Shown: positions 16,834 through 26,250, counted from the first letter of the stretch. The stretch is 64,000 nucleotides of DNA from Streptomyces sp. NBC_01717 (GCF_036248255.1 NZ_CP109178.1:2976001-3040000), one strand, 5' to 3'. The notes: generated by a model from the letters alone, not told the origin. A program made the numbers and translations.

Positions 16834-17868
16834 ATGACCGATCTGCACCCCTTTATCGCGGGGCTGCCCAAGGCCGAACTGCATGTCCACCATGTCGGAT
16901 CCGCCTCTCCCCGCATCGTCGCCGAACTGGCCGCCCACCACCCGGACTCCAAGGTCCCGACGGATCCCGAGGCGCTGGCCGACTACTTCTCCTTCACCGA
17001 CTTCGCTCACTTCATCGACGTCTATCTCTCTGTCGTGGACCTGATCCGCACCCCGGAGGACGTCCGGCTGCTGACCTTCGAGGTCGCCCGTGACATGGCC
17101 CGCCAGAACATCCGGTACGCGGAGCTGACCGTCACCCCGTTCAGCTCGACCCGGCGCGGGATCCCGGAGCAGGGCTTCATGGAGGCCATCGAGGACGCCC
17201 GCAAGGCCGCCGAGGCCGAGCTCGGGGTCGTACTGCGCTGGACCTTCGACATCCCCGGCGAGGCCGGTCTGGAAGCCGCCGAGGAGACCACCCGGCTCGC
17301 GGTCGGGCTGCGGCCCGAGGGGCTCGTCGCGTTCGGGCTCGGCGGCCCGGAGATCGGTGTGCCCCGCCCGCAGTTCAAGCCCTATTTCGACCGGGCCATC
17401 GCCGAGGGCCTGCACTCCGTCCCGCACGCCGGGGAGACCACGGGCCCGCAGACCGTCTGGGATGCCCTCACCGAGCTGCGCGCCGAGCGCATCGGCCACG
17501 GCACCAGCGCCACCCAGGACCCGAAGCTCCTGGACCACCTCGCCGAGCACCGGATTCCGCTGGAGGTCTGCCCGACCTCGAACATCGCGACCCGCGCCGT
17601 CACCGACCTCGACCGGCACCCGGTCAAGGAGATGGTGGACGCCGGCGTCCTGGTCACCATCAACAGTGACGACCCGCCGATGTTCGGCACGGACCTCAAC
17701 AACGAGTACGGGGTGGCGGCCCGTCTCCTCGGCCTGGACGAGCGGGGTCTCGCCGCACTCGCGAAGAACGCGGTGGAGGCCTCGTACCTCGACCCGGCCG
17801 GCAAGCGGACGCTGGCCGCCGAGATCGACACGTACACGACGAGCTGGCTGGAGGGCACCGGCCGGTGA
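16834..17868 (+). CDS. Adenosine deaminase-fold enzyme, probable 6-aminodeoxyfutalosine deaminase
   Basis: 344 aa; the ATG at 16834 follows GGAGG by 5 bp. The amidohydrolase metal and catalytic residues are in order: ELHVHHVGS (residues 16-24), HAGETTG near 200, GHGTS near 225, and INSDDPP near 280. The N-terminal motif differs from classical adenosine deaminase (HLDG or HLEG after the HxH). S. avermitilis SAV2595, an enzyme formerly annotated as adenosine deaminase, was shown to deaminate 6-aminodeoxyfutalosine in the futalosine menaquinone pathway. From memory this gene occupies the matching neighbourhood, so I favour that activity over plain adenosine deamination. The family call is solid; the substrate is inference. 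Confidence 0.8.
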   Translation: MTDLHPFIAGLPKAELHVHHVGSASPRIVAELAAHHPDSKVPTDPEALADYFSFTDFAHFIDVYLSVVDLIRTPEDVRLLTFEVARDMARQNIRYAELTVTPFSSTRRGIPEQGFMEAIEDARKAAEAELGVVLRWTFDIPGEAGLEAAEETTRLAVGLRPEGLVAFGLGGPEIGVPRPQFKPYFDRAIAEGLHSVPHAGETTGPQTVWDALTELRAERIGHGTSATQDPKLLDHLAEHRIPLEVCPTSNIATRAVTDLDRHPVKEMVDAGVLVTINSDDPPMFGTDLNNEYGVAARLLGLDERGLAALAKNAVEASYLDPAGKRTLAAEIDTYTTSWLEGTGR

Positions 17869-17891
17869 CCGGAGGCGGTGACAATGGCCCC

Positions 17892-18596
17892 ATGGCCACC
17901 TCTGTCACCGCCGTGGCTCACCGCGGCGATCCGTACCGTGTCCGCGAGAACACCCTCCCGTCGATCCGCTCCGCGATCGAACGGGGGGCGGACGCGGTCG
18001 AGGTCGATGTCCGGGTCACCCGCGACGGGGTGCCCGTCCTGCTGCACGACTCCACGCTGGAACGGCTGTGGGGCCACGACCGCAGGCTGGACGGGCTCAC
18101 CCACCAGGAGCTCACCGAAATGACCGCGGGCGGTGTGCCCACCCTGCGCGAGGCGCTGCTCGCCGCCGGAACGCACCGCCTCATGGTCGACCTGCCCGGC
18201 TCCACCGACGACTCGGTACGCAGGACCGTCGGTGTGGTCCGTGAGTGCGGAGCCGGGGAGCGCACGTACTACTGCGCGGGCCCCGAGGCCATGCTGCGGG
18301 TGCGCGCGGCCGATCCGTCCGCCGAGATCGCCCTGACCTGGACGACCCTCGCGCCGCCGCGTGCCGGTCTACTGGACGTGGTGAAGCCACGCTGGCTGAA
18401 CTACCGGTTCGGTCTGGTGAGCCGGGAGTTGACGGACCGTATCCACCGGGACGGGCTGCTGGTCTCGGCCTGGACGGCCGACACCAGGCGCACCATGCGC
18501 CGTCTGATCGCGCACGGCGTCGACTCGATCACCACCAATCGGGTCGACGCCCTGCACGGCCTGCTCGCCAACTCGACTGTCACTGATCTCCGTTGA
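17892..18596 (+). CDS. Glycerophosphodiester phosphodiesterase family protein
   Basis: 234 aa with the GDPD TIM-barrel motifs: VAHRGDPYRVRENTLPSI at the N-terminus (catalytic HRG and the EN pair), ADAVEVDVRVTRDG (metal-binding E and D), and VLLHDSTLER (second catalytic His). A C-terminal LLVSAWTADTRRTMR and GVDSITTNRVD complete the family pattern. It should hydrolyse glycerophosphodiesters to glycerol-3-phosphate and an alcohol, probably in the cytoplasm as no signal peptide is seen. The ATG at 17892 gives the usual N-terminus. An in-frame GTG at 17865 overlaps the upstream stop and would suggest coupling. Confidence 0.83.
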   Translation: MATSVTAVAHRGDPYRVRENTLPSIRSAIERGADAVEVDVRVTRDGVPVLLHDSTLERLWGHDRRLDGLTHQELTEMTAGGVPTLREALLAAGTHRLMVDLPGSTDDSVRRTVGVVRECGAGERTYYCAGPEAMLRVRAADPSAEIALTWTTLAPPRAGLLDVVKPRWLNYRFGLVSRELTDRIHRDGLLVSAWTADTRRTMRRLIAHGVDSITTNRVDALHGLLANSTVTDLR

Positions 18597-18660
18597 TCGA
18601 TCCGGCATGATGGACGGTGCCTCATCGACCGCGATGTCGCCCGGCGCCGGAGGAGCAGAT

Positions 18661-19476
18661 GTGACTGATGTGACCGATCCGCGGAGCAACCACCTTTCCC
18701 CCCAGGTCCGTTCCGACATCGCCCACAACGCCCGGGTCTGGAACTACTGGCTGGGCGGCAAGGACAACTACCCCGTCGACCGCGCGGTCGGCGATCAGGT
18801 CACCGGCATGTACCCGAGCATCGGTGAAGTGGCCCGCGCCGACCGGGCGTTCCTGGGGAGGGCGGTCCGTCATCTGGCCGGTGACGTGGGGATCGGCCAG
18901 TTCCTGGACATCGGCACCGGACTGCCGACGGCGGACAACACCCACGAGGTCGCACAGCACACCGCGCCGGACGCCCGCATCGTGTACGTCGACAACGACC
19001 CGATCGTGCTCGCGCACGCCCGCGCGCTGCTCACCAGCTCGCCGGAGGGTGCGACCACCTACATCGACGCGGACGCCCGCCACCCGGAACGGATCCTGCA
19101 GGCGGTCGAACCGACCCTGGACCTGAGGAAGCCGGTCGCGGTGATGATGCTCGGCGTCCTGAACTTCGTTCTCGACACGGACGAGGCGCGGGGCATCGTA
19201 CGGAAGCTGATGGACGCGATGCCGTCCGGCAGCTATCTGGTGCTCACCCACCCCACGCTGGAGCTGGGCGGCGAGGGCAACGAAGCGGCGATGCGGTTCT
19301 GGAACGAGAACGCCACACCACCGATCACCGCCCGCAGCCGTGCCGAGTTCGCCTCGTTCCTGGAGGGTCTGGAGCTCGTCGGGCCCGGCATCGTGTCGTG
19401 CGCTCGCTGGCGCACCGGCCCGGCCACGGTGGGGGCCGAGGTCGCCCAGTTCGGCGCAGTGGCCCGGAAACCCTGA
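18661..19476 (+). CDS. SAM-dependent methyltransferase, DUF574/Methyltransf_19 family
   Basis: 271 aa. The GTG at 18661 lies 5 bp after GGAGGAG. The conserved N-terminal block NARVWNYWLGGKDNYPVDR and the motif FLDIGTGLPTADNTHEVA (SAM binding) identify the actinomycete-specific family found in many copies in Streptomyces. IVYVDNDPIVLAHARALL is the acidic-loop motif II. Substrate unknown. It follows the phosphodiesterase by 64 bp. Confidence 0.85.
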   Translation: MTDVTDPRSNHLSPQVRSDIAHNARVWNYWLGGKDNYPVDRAVGDQVTGMYPSIGEVARADRAFLGRAVRHLAGDVGIGQFLDIGTGLPTADNTHEVAQHTAPDARIVYVDNDPIVLAHARALLTSSPEGATTYIDADARHPERILQAVEPTLDLRKPVAVMMLGVLNFVLDTDEARGIVRKLMDAMPSGSYLVLTHPTLELGGEGNEAAMRFWNENATPPITARSRAEFASFLEGLELVGPGIVSCARWRTGPATVGAEVAQFGAVARKP

Positions 19477-19489
19477 CGGCGCCCGTCCC

Positions 19490-20695
19490 ATGCATCTACG
19501 TGGCATCGGCCCGAGGGCACTCGGGGCCGGCCCCCGGACCGTGGACCTGTTCATCACGCTGCTGGTGCAAGCCGCGGTGACCATGCCGTTCGTCGTCCCG
19601 CGCGGGCCGGACCTGCCCGAGGCGACGTGGGCGGCGTACGGACTGACCACCCTGACCGTGCTGCCGCTGGTCGCGCGGCGGCGGATTCCGGTCGCCGTGC
19701 TGATCGCTGTGCTCGCCGTCGGCGGCCTGTACAAGTTCACGCTCGACGGGCCGGGCCAGCCGCTCCCGTACGCCGGACTCGTGGCCTTCTACACGGTGGC
19801 CGAACTCTCCTCACCGGTGAAGCGGCTCGGGGTCGCGGCGCTCACGACCGTGGCGGTGCTGTCCTCGCCCGGACGCAACAGCAACGAGATGAGGGAGCTG
19901 CTCTTTTCCCTCTTCGTGTTCGGCGCGGCCTATGCCTTCGGCCGGTTCACCGTCACGCGCAAGGCGTACCTGCGGGCGGTGGAGGACCGGGCCCGGCAGC
20001 TGGAGCTGACACACCGCATCGAGACCGAGCAGGCGGCGGCCCGCGAACGGGCCCGGATCGCACGGGAGATGCACGACATCCTCTCGCACGCGGTGAGCCT
20101 GATGATCGTGCAGGCGGAGGCCGGTCCGGTGGCCGTGCGCACGGCGCCGGAGCGTGCGGAGGCGGCGTTCGACGCGATCTCGGAGACGGGGCGGGACGCC
20201 ATGGTGCAGCTGCGCCGGATGCTCGGCGTGCTGCGCGAGAACGAGAGCCCGCGCGACGCGCCGCGGGAACCCCAGCCCACGCTGGCCGGGCTGCCCGGCC
20301 TGGTCGAGCGAGTACGCGGCAGCGGCCTGGAGATCTCGTACGAGGTCACGGGTCCGGCCCGGCCGCCCGGCCTGGACGTCGAGGCCACGGTGTACCGGAT
20401 CGTGCAGGAGTCCCTGACGAACGTCGTCAAGCACGCCGCCGCCGACACCGTCCGCGTACAACTGGCCTATGAAGCCGCAGCGTTGACCCTCACGGTCACC
20501 GATGACGGGCGCGGTCCCGGGACCGTCACCGGAATGGGCCTGATCGGCATCCGGGAACGCGCCTCGGCACACGGCGGCACCGCCCGCACAGGCGCGGGTC
20601 CGGGTGGCCGGGGATTCCGGGTCCGGGTGACGCTTCCGCTTGCGGCCATGCAGACGGACGTGCACGGCGATGCGCCTGCAGAGGTGGAAAGTTGA
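19490..20695 (+). CDS. Two-component sensor histidine kinase (HisKA_3 type)
   Basis: 401 aa. Four or five TM helices fill residues 15-150 with little extracellular sequence, as in intramembrane-sensing kinases. A linker coiled coil leads to the phospho-acceptor His in REMHDILSHAVSLMIVQ. The ATPase domain has ESLTNVVKHA (N box), DDGRGPG (G1 box) and GLIGIRERA. It should phosphorylate the regulator encoded next. The ATG at 19490 gives a standard length but lacks a clear ribosome site; it begins 13 bp after the methyltransferase stop. Confidence 0.88.
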   Translation: MHLRGIGPRALGAGPRTVDLFITLLVQAAVTMPFVVPRGPDLPEATWAAYGLTTLTVLPLVARRRIPVAVLIAVLAVGGLYKFTLDGPGQPLPYAGLVAFYTVAELSSPVKRLGVAALTTVAVLSSPGRNSNEMRELLFSLFVFGAAYAFGRFTVTRKAYLRAVEDRARQLELTHRIETEQAAARERARIAREMHDILSHAVSLMIVQAEAGPVAVRTAPERAEAAFDAISETGRDAMVQLRRMLGVLRENESPRDAPREPQPTLAGLPGLVERVRGSGLEISYEVTGPARPPGLDVEATVYRIVQESLTNVVKHAAADTVRVQLAYEAAALTLTVTDDGRGPGTVTGMGLIGIRERASAHGGTARTGAGPGGRGFRVRVTLPLAAMQTDVHGDAPAEVES

Positions 20696-21420
20696 CGATC
20701 CGTGTGGTGGTGGCCGACGACCAGGAGCTGGTACGCAGCGGATTCGCGATGATCCTGGACGCGCAGCCGGACATCGAGGTGGTCGCGGAGGCGGGCGACG
20801 GTGCCGGGGCGATCGACGCGGTACGCCGGCTGGCGCCGGAGGTGGCGCTGCTCGACATCCGGATGCCCGGCACGGACGGCATCGAGGCGTGCCGCACGAT
20901 CAGCGCGGAGACCGACTGCCGGACGGTCATGCTCACCACCTTCGACTCCGACGAGTATGTCTACGAGGCGCTGCACGCGGGTGCGAGCGGCTTTCTGCTC
21001 AAGGACGTCCGCCGCGACGATCTGGTGCATGGAGTACGAGTGGTGGCGGCCGGGGACTCGCTGCTGGCGCCTTCGGTGGCGCGCCGGCTGATCGCCGACT
21101 ACACCGCGCGCCCGGCGGCCTCGGCCGTACCGCCGTCCGCACGGCTCGACGTCCTGACCGCCCGCGAACGCGAGACGCTGCTGCACCTGGCACGCGGTTT
21201 GTCGAACGCGGAGATCGCGGCCGCACTCGTCGTCAGCGAGCACACGGTGAAGACCCATGTGGGCCATGTCCTGTCCAAGCTGGGCCTGCGCGACCGGATC
21301 CAGGCGGTCATCTGCGCGTACGAGTACGGTCTCGTCTCTCCCTCGCCGGAGGGAGAGACGTCTCCCTCCTCCCCCGCACAGGCGAGGAGAACTCATGGCG
21401 AGGACCGCTCGTCCAGGTGA
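20692..21420 (+). CDS. NarL/FixJ-family response regulator
   Basis: 242 aa beginning at a TTG that overlaps the kinase stop by 4 bp. The receiver domain has the acidic pair ADDQ, the phospho-acceptor Asp in VALLDIRMPGTDG near residue 60, the TTFDSDEY Thr and the Lys of FLLKDVRRDD. The C-terminal LuxR-type HTH reads TARERETLLHLARGLSNAE and SEHTVKTHVGHVLSKL. The pair is an ordinary Streptomyces two-component system with unknown stimulus. The serine hydrolase next door is a possible target by proximity only. Confidence 0.9.
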   Translation: MTIRVVVADDQELVRSGFAMILDAQPDIEVVAEAGDGAGAIDAVRRLAPEVALLDIRMPGTDGIEACRTISAETDCRTVMLTTFDSDEYVYEALHAGASGFLLKDVRRDDLVHGVRVVAAGDSLLAPSVARRLIADYTARPAASAVPPSARLDVLTARERETLLHLARGLSNAEIAAALVVSEHTVKTHVGHVLSKLGLRDRIQAVICAYEYGLVSPSPEGETSPSSPAQARRTHGEDRSSR

Positions 21421-21494
21421 TCCGCCGGGGCACGCGGATCAACAGGATGGAGTCCACCAGCAGTTACTGATTCCACTCCCCGGAGGCACCGGAC

Positions 21495-22688
21495 ATGAAC
21501 GCCCGCATCACCCGTACCGCCGTCGCCACCGCCCTGGTCCTCGGCGTCGCCGCCGGCCCGGCCGGACCGGCGCTCGCGGCAGCCCCCGCTCCGGTGGCCA
21601 CCGTGACGACCATCCAGGAGGCGCCGGACGCCAAGGCCCTGCGCGCCGCGATCGCCGGGCTGCCGAAGGCCGACGCCACGGCCGCGCTCGTACGGGTCGC
21701 GGGCACCGACGGCAACTGGCAGGGCAGTTCCGGAGTCCACGACCTGGAGTCCAACCGTCCGGCGGACCCGGACGCCCGCTTCCGGGCCGGCTCGGTCACC
21801 AAGGTCTTCACGGCCGCCGTCGTGCTCCAGTTGGCGAGCGAGGGGAAACTCGACCTGAACCGACCGGCCCGGCACTATCTGCCGGAGTTGATCCCGGCGA
21901 GCTACCGGAAGGTCACGGTGCGGCAGCTGCTGAACCACACCAGCGGCATCCCGTCCGTCGGCTCCGGCGGCGACACCCTGGACGAGTGGTACGCGCACCG
22001 CTTCGACCTGCACGACGCGGCGGACACGGTACGCGAGGCCACGTCCCACGAGCCGGACTTCGCACCCGGCACACAGCAGCGCTACGACAACATCGGCTAC
22101 ACCGTGGCGGGCCTGCTCATCGAGGAGGTCACCGGCCACACCTACGCGGCGGAGGTCTCCCGCCGCATCCTGAAGCCTCTGCACCTCAAGGACACGTACT
22201 TCCCCGACACCGACCCGACGATCCGCGGCCCGTACAACCACGGCTACCAGATCTTCACCGGGGCCGACGGGACCGGCGAGCTGCGTGATGTGTCGGTGTG
22301 GGGGGCGACGGACGCCTGGGCGGCGGGTGACCTGATCTCCACCACCGCCGATCTGGAGCACTTCATCCGGGCCCTGTTCCGCGGGCAGGTGGTGCGCGGG
22401 CCGCTCCTGGAGGAGATGTTCACACTGCCCGGCGCATCGGTGCGCGAGTACGGCACGGGCGAGCCGGCCGCATACAGCGCGGGTCTGTCGGTCGTGAAGC
22501 TGGGTGGGCGCGAGGTGTGGGGCAAGACGGGTGGCCGCTGGGGCTACAACACGGCTGTCGTGGCCACCCGTGATCTCTCCCGGACACTCGTCTACAGCGT
22601 CAACGCGACGGACGCGAAGGGCGAGGGCATGAACGCCACGGCGTTGAACATCGTGGTGGCCGCCTTCGGTGCCCCGTCGGCCGGGTGA
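21495..22688 (+). CDS. Secreted serine hydrolase (class C beta-lactamase / DD-peptidase fold)
   Basis: 397 aa with a signal peptide ending ALAAAPAP near residue 30. The penicillin-recognising fold shows the nucleophile in FRAGSVTKVFTA (SxxK), a YDN triad in QQRYDNIGYTVAGLL, and the KTGG motif in VWGKTGGRWGYN. It resembles the Streptomyces D-alanyl-D-alanine carboxypeptidase (R61-like) group. Substrate could be peptidoglycan stem peptides or another ester or amide. It follows the response regulator by 74 bp. Confidence 0.87.
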   Translation: MNARITRTAVATALVLGVAAGPAGPALAAAPAPVATVTTIQEAPDAKALRAAIAGLPKADATAALVRVAGTDGNWQGSSGVHDLESNRPADPDARFRAGSVTKVFTAAVVLQLASEGKLDLNRPARHYLPELIPASYRKVTVRQLLNHTSGIPSVGSGGDTLDEWYAHRFDLHDAADTVREATSHEPDFAPGTQQRYDNIGYTVAGLLIEEVTGHTYAAEVSRRILKPLHLKDTYFPDTDPTIRGPYNHGYQIFTGADGTGELRDVSVWGATDAWAAGDLISTTADLEHFIRALFRGQVVRGPLLEEMFTLPGASVREYGTGEPAAYSAGLSVVKLGGREVWGKTGGRWGYNTAVVATRDLSRTLVYSVNATDAKGEGMNATALNIVVAAFGAPSAG

Positions 22689-22689
22689 C

Positions 22690-23235
22690 TCAGACCGCTG
22701 GAGCCGCCGCCGGGCCGGCCACCGGATCCGGCGTCCGCTCCATCGCCTCCAGCCGCTTGATCATCCGGCGCACGACGAGCAGCGGGATCACCCCGATGAC
22801 ACCGAACGACATGTCGATGATCGACCACCAGAAGGGGATCCCCCGGACCGGTCCGCAGATCAGCGCGAGCGGGATGATCCCGGCGCAGGCGATCATGCCG
22901 AACTCGATGACCCAGATGTTGCGGACCGGGTCGCGGTACGGACCGTAGAAGGCGACGGCGATGACGAGATGCGCGAAGGCCAGCCAGTCGGTGCCGTAGA
23001 GCACGAAGGGGTACTTCGCGTCGGCCTCGTCCAGACCGGTCCGGACCCGGGTGATCCACTCCATCAGAGCCGGGAAGTGCTCGGGCACGGGCGAGGCCGA
23101 GGCCCTCAGCAGGTCCTCGGTCCAGTGGAGTTCATGGACGAGCGGGAAGGCGGTCAGCCCACTCAGCACCAGACAGACGATAAAGACGACCAACCACACG
23201 CGTATGCGCCTCAGCAGGGCTCTTCGCTCGCTCAT
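22690..23235 (-). CDS. Conserved integral membrane protein
   Basis: 181 aa with four hydrophobic helices (about residues 11-31, 83-100, 107-127 and 132-152) and an N-terminal Arg-rich cytoplasmic start. The long loop (residues 35-80) between helices 1 and 2 is probably extracellular, with HELHWTEDLLRA. I do not recognise a function; such proteins occur widely in Streptomyces. Its stop is 1 bp past the convergent serine hydrolase stop. Confidence 0.7.
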   Translation of the reverse strand: MSERRALLRRIRVWLVVFIVCLVLSGLTAFPLVHELHWTEDLLRASASPVPEHFPALMEWITRVRTGLDEADAKYPFVLYGTDWLAFAHLVIAVAFYGPYRDPVRNIWVIEFGMIACAGIIPLALICGPVRGIPFWWSIIDMSFGVIGVIPLLVVRRMIKRLEAMERTPDPVAGPAAAPAV

Positions 23236-23289
23236 GCCCGCAGCGTACGCCCGGGTTTACCCGCCCTTTACGCTGCCCCCGCACCGTCC

Positions 23290-24453
23290 TCAGAGGCCGA
23301 CGATGGAGTTCCACTTCTTCGCGAACTCGGTGCGTTCCTCGGACGTGATGTCGCGGGCGATCGCGAGCCGTCTGCGCATCGCGTCGTCCGGGAAGATCAA
23401 TGGATCCTCGGCGAGGGCGGCGGTCTCCTCGTCCTTGGCCGAGGCCAGAACCTCGCGGGCGGCCGGGACGGGACAGACGTAGTTGACCCAGGTGGCGAGT
23501 TCCGCGGCGACCTCGGGCTCGTAGTAGTAGTCGATCAGTTTCTCGGCATTGCGCTTGTGACGGGCGAGGTTGGGGATCATGAGCGATTCCGCCCAGAGCT
23601 CGGCCCCCTCCTCGGGCACCACGAACTCGATCTCCGGGTTGTCCGCCTGGAGTTGGATGACATCGCCCGAGTAGGCCTGGCAGGCGAGCACATCGCCGGT
23701 GGACAGATCCTTGATGTAGTCGTTGCCGGTGAAGCGGCGGATGTGCTTCTCCTTCACCAGCTTCTCCACCTGGTCGCACGTCGTGTAGAAGTCGTCCCGC
23801 GTCCAGCGGGTGATGTCGACGCCGTTGCCCTGCATCAGCAGGGCGAAGGACTCGTCGAGCCCGGAGAGCAGCGTCACCTTGCCGCGCAGGTCGGCTGCCC
23901 AGAGATCGCTCGTGTGCTTGATCTCGCGGCCGAGTTTCTTGCGGTTGTACGCGATGCCGGTGATCCCGGACTGCCAGGGGACGCTGTGCGTCCGGCCCTG
24001 GTCGAAGGCGGGCGAACGCAGCTGCGGGTCCAGGTACTTGGCGACGTTGGGCTGCTCGGTCCGGTCCATCTCCTGCACCCAGCCGAGCCGTACGAACCGG
24101 GCGGCCATCCAGTCGCTGATGACGATCAGGTCCCGGCCGGTCTGCTGGTGGTTCATCAGCGCAGGGCTGATCTTCCCGAAGAACTCGTCGTTGTCGTTGA
24201 TCTCCTCGGTGTACCTGACGGAGATCCCGGTGCGCTCGGTGAACGTGTCGAGGGTGGGCCGCTTGGACTCGTCCTCGTCGTCGGTGTCGATGTACAGCGG
24301 CCAGTTGGCGAACCGCAGCGTGTGGTCGGTGCCGGAGAAGTCGCGTCCGGCACGGTCAGCGGGCCGCACATACGCGGCGGGCACTCCGCAGCCGGCCAGC
24401 GTGGCACCGGCGGCTCCCGCCCCGAAGGCGCGCAGCAGGGACCGGCGGGACAT
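23290..24453 (-). CDS. PotD-like extracellular polyamine-binding lipoprotein, copy 2
   Basis: 387 aa from the ATG at 24453 (alternative in-frame GTG/TTG starts lie up to 24552; none has a strong ribosome site). SRRSLLRAFGAGAAGATLAG is a Tat-type signal ending in the lipobox LAGC. Key segments mirror potD at 12360-13610: RFANWPLYIDTDD, YTEEINDNDEFFGKI, IRRFTGNDYIKDL and EKLIDYYYEPEVAAELATW. It lies downstream of a second ALDH gene and has no permease of its own, so it may use PotABC. Ligand preference is unknown. Confidence 0.85.
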   Translation of the reverse strand: MSRRSLLRAFGAGAAGATLAGCGVPAAYVRPADRAGRDFSGTDHTLRFANWPLYIDTDDEDESKRPTLDTFTERTGISVRYTEEINDNDEFFGKISPALMNHQQTGRDLIVISDWMAARFVRLGWVQEMDRTEQPNVAKYLDPQLRSPAFDQGRTHSVPWQSGITGIAYNRKKLGREIKHTSDLWAADLRGKVTLLSGLDESFALLMQGNGVDITRWTRDDFYTTCDQVEKLVKEKHIRRFTGNDYIKDLSTGDVLACQAYSGDVIQLQADNPEIEFVVPEEGAELWAESLMIPNLARHKRNAEKLIDYYYEPEVAAELATWVNYVCPVPAAREVLASAKDEETAALAEDPLIFPDDAMRRRLAIARDITSEERTEFAKKWNSIVGL

Positions 24454-24588
24454 GGGGTGGTTCGGGATCGCTCGCACCTGCGCAGGATGCCGGTCGGCGG
24501 GTTCGGCGGACAATGGACCATTCGTCCAGCGGCATGTGCTCCACCCGCACACCCTGTCGATGCCCCGTCAGGAGCGGGGCACGGAAAC

Positions 24589-24612
24589 GGCCCCGGGCCG
24601 GAGCCCGGGGCC
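24589..24612 (-). terminator. Terminator-like hairpin after ALDH copy 2
   Basis: GGCCCCGGGC (24589-24598) pairs perfectly with GCCCGGGGCC (24603-24612) around a 4-base loop, 21 bp beyond the ALDH stop. A smaller CCCCG/CGGGG hairpin follows. It could reduce read-through into the PotD-like gene. Confidence 0.6.
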
Positions 24613-24632
24613 GCCACCGCATGCAGGGAGGG

Positions 24633-26072
24633 TCAGCCGTCGAGAGACGTCATGACGTGCTTGATGCGCGTGTAGTCCTCGAAGCCGTACGCGGAGAGGT
24701 CCTTGCCGTAGCCGGACTTCTTGAATCCGCCGTGCGGCATCTCGGCGACGAGCGGGATGTGGGTGTTGATCCACACGCAGCCGAAGTCGAGGTTCTTGGA
24801 CATCCGCATCGCCCGCGAGTGGTCCTTGGTCCACACCGAGGAGGCGAGGGCGTACTCGACGCCGTTCGCGTACTCCACGGCCTGCGTCTCGTCGGTGAAC
24901 GACTGGACGGTGATGACCGGACCGAAGACCTCGTTCTGGATGATCTCGTCGTCCTGGCGCAGGCCGGAGACGACGGTCGGGGCGTAGAAGTAGCCCTTGT
25001 CACCGACCCGGTGGCCGCCGGCCTCGACCTTGGCGTGGGCGGGGAGCCGCTCGATGAAGCCGCTGACCTGCTTCAGCTGGTTGGCGTTGTTGAGCGGGCC
25101 GTACAGCACGTCCTCGTCGTCAGGCTGCCCCGTCTTCGTGTCGGCGGCGGCCTTGGCGAGCGCGGTGACGAACTCGTCGTGGATCGACTCGTGGACGAGG
25201 ACGCGGGTCGCGGCCGTGCAGTCCTGGCCGGCGTTGAAGAAGCCCGCGACGGAGATGCCCTCGACGGCCTTGGCGATGTCGGAGTCCTCGAAGACGACGG
25301 CGGGCGCCTTGCCGCCGAGCTCCAGGTGGACGCGCTTGACGTCCTTGGCGGCGGACTCGGCGACCTGCATGCCGGCCCGTACCGAACCGGTGATGGAGGC
25401 CATCGCCGGGGTCGGGTGCTCGACCATCGCGCGGCCGGTGTCCCGGTCGCCGCAGATGACGTTGAAGACGCCCTTGGGCAGGATCTGGCCGATGATCTCG
25501 GCGATCAGCACGGTCGACGCCGGGGTGGTGTCGGACGGCTTGATGACGACGGTGTTGCCCGCGGCGAGCGCCGGGGCGAACTTCCAGACGGCCATCATCA
25601 TCGGGTAGTTCCACGGCGCGACCTGCGCGCAGACGCCGACCGGTTCGCGGCGGATGATGGAGGTCAGGCCCTCCATGTACTCGCCGGCCGAGCGGCCTTC
25701 GAGCATCCGCGCGGCACCCGCGAAGAAGCGGATCTGGTCCACCATCGGCGGGATCTCTTCGGTGCGGGTGAGTTCGAGCGGCTTGCCGGTGTTCTCGGAC
25801 TCGGCGGCGATCAGGTCCTCCGCCCGCTCCTCGAAGGCGTCCGCGATCTTCAGCAGGGCCTTCTGGCGCTCGGCGGGCGTGACGTCGCGCCAGGCGGGGA
25901 AGGCGGCGGCCGCGGCGGCCATGGCGGCATCGACATCGGCCTGGCCGGACAGCGGCGAGGTCGCGTAGACCTCTTCCGTCGCCGGGTTGACCACGTCGAT
26001 GGTCCGCCCGTCCGCGGCGTCCCGGAACTCTCCGTTGATGTAGTTGCGCAGACGGCGCACCTCGGTGGTCAC
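24633..26072 (-). CDS. Gamma-aminobutyraldehyde dehydrogenase-type ALDH, copy 2
   Basis: 479 aa. The GTG at 26072 is placed 7 bp after AGGAGG. The catalytic Cys lies in GQDCTAATRVLV near residue 285, the Glu in HLELGGKAPA, and the Rossmann region in APWNYPMMMAVWK. The substrate-binding C-terminus, DFGCVWINTHIPLVAEMPHG, is typical of aminobutyraldehyde dehydrogenases. It is divergent from the Lrp/AsnC gene and followed by the PotD-like gene. This module resembles the ALDH-potD pair at 12.4-15.2 kb. Confidence 0.87.
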   Translation of the reverse strand: MTTEVRRLRNYINGEFRDAADGRTIDVVNPATEEVYATSPLSGQADVDAAMAAAAAAFPAWRDVTPAERQKALLKIADAFEERAEDLIAAESENTGKPLELTRTEEIPPMVDQIRFFAGAARMLEGRSAGEYMEGLTSIIRREPVGVCAQVAPWNYPMMMAVWKFAPALAAGNTVVIKPSDTTPASTVLIAEIIGQILPKGVFNVICGDRDTGRAMVEHPTPAMASITGSVRAGMQVAESAAKDVKRVHLELGGKAPAVVFEDSDIAKAVEGISVAGFFNAGQDCTAATRVLVHESIHDEFVTALAKAAADTKTGQPDDEDVLYGPLNNANQLKQVSGFIERLPAHAKVEAGGHRVGDKGYFYAPTVVSGLRQDDEIIQNEVFGPVITVQSFTDETQAVEYANGVEYALASSVWTKDHSRAMRMSKNLDFGCVWINTHIPLVAEMPHGGFKKSGYGKDLSAYGFEDYTRIKHVMTSLDG

Positions 26073-26250
26073 AACCACCCCTCCTGTCGACACGTCCAAT
26101 GGGTGAGATGTCCAGCCTAGTCGTTGGGGTAACGCTTTCGACATACCCAACTGCCGCGAACTTCGGATTCAGTTAGATCAAGGCCCTCAAACAACGAATT
26201 TCATCGATCCGGGGTTGCCAGACAGACGAGTCCCGGTGCAGAGTGGATCC

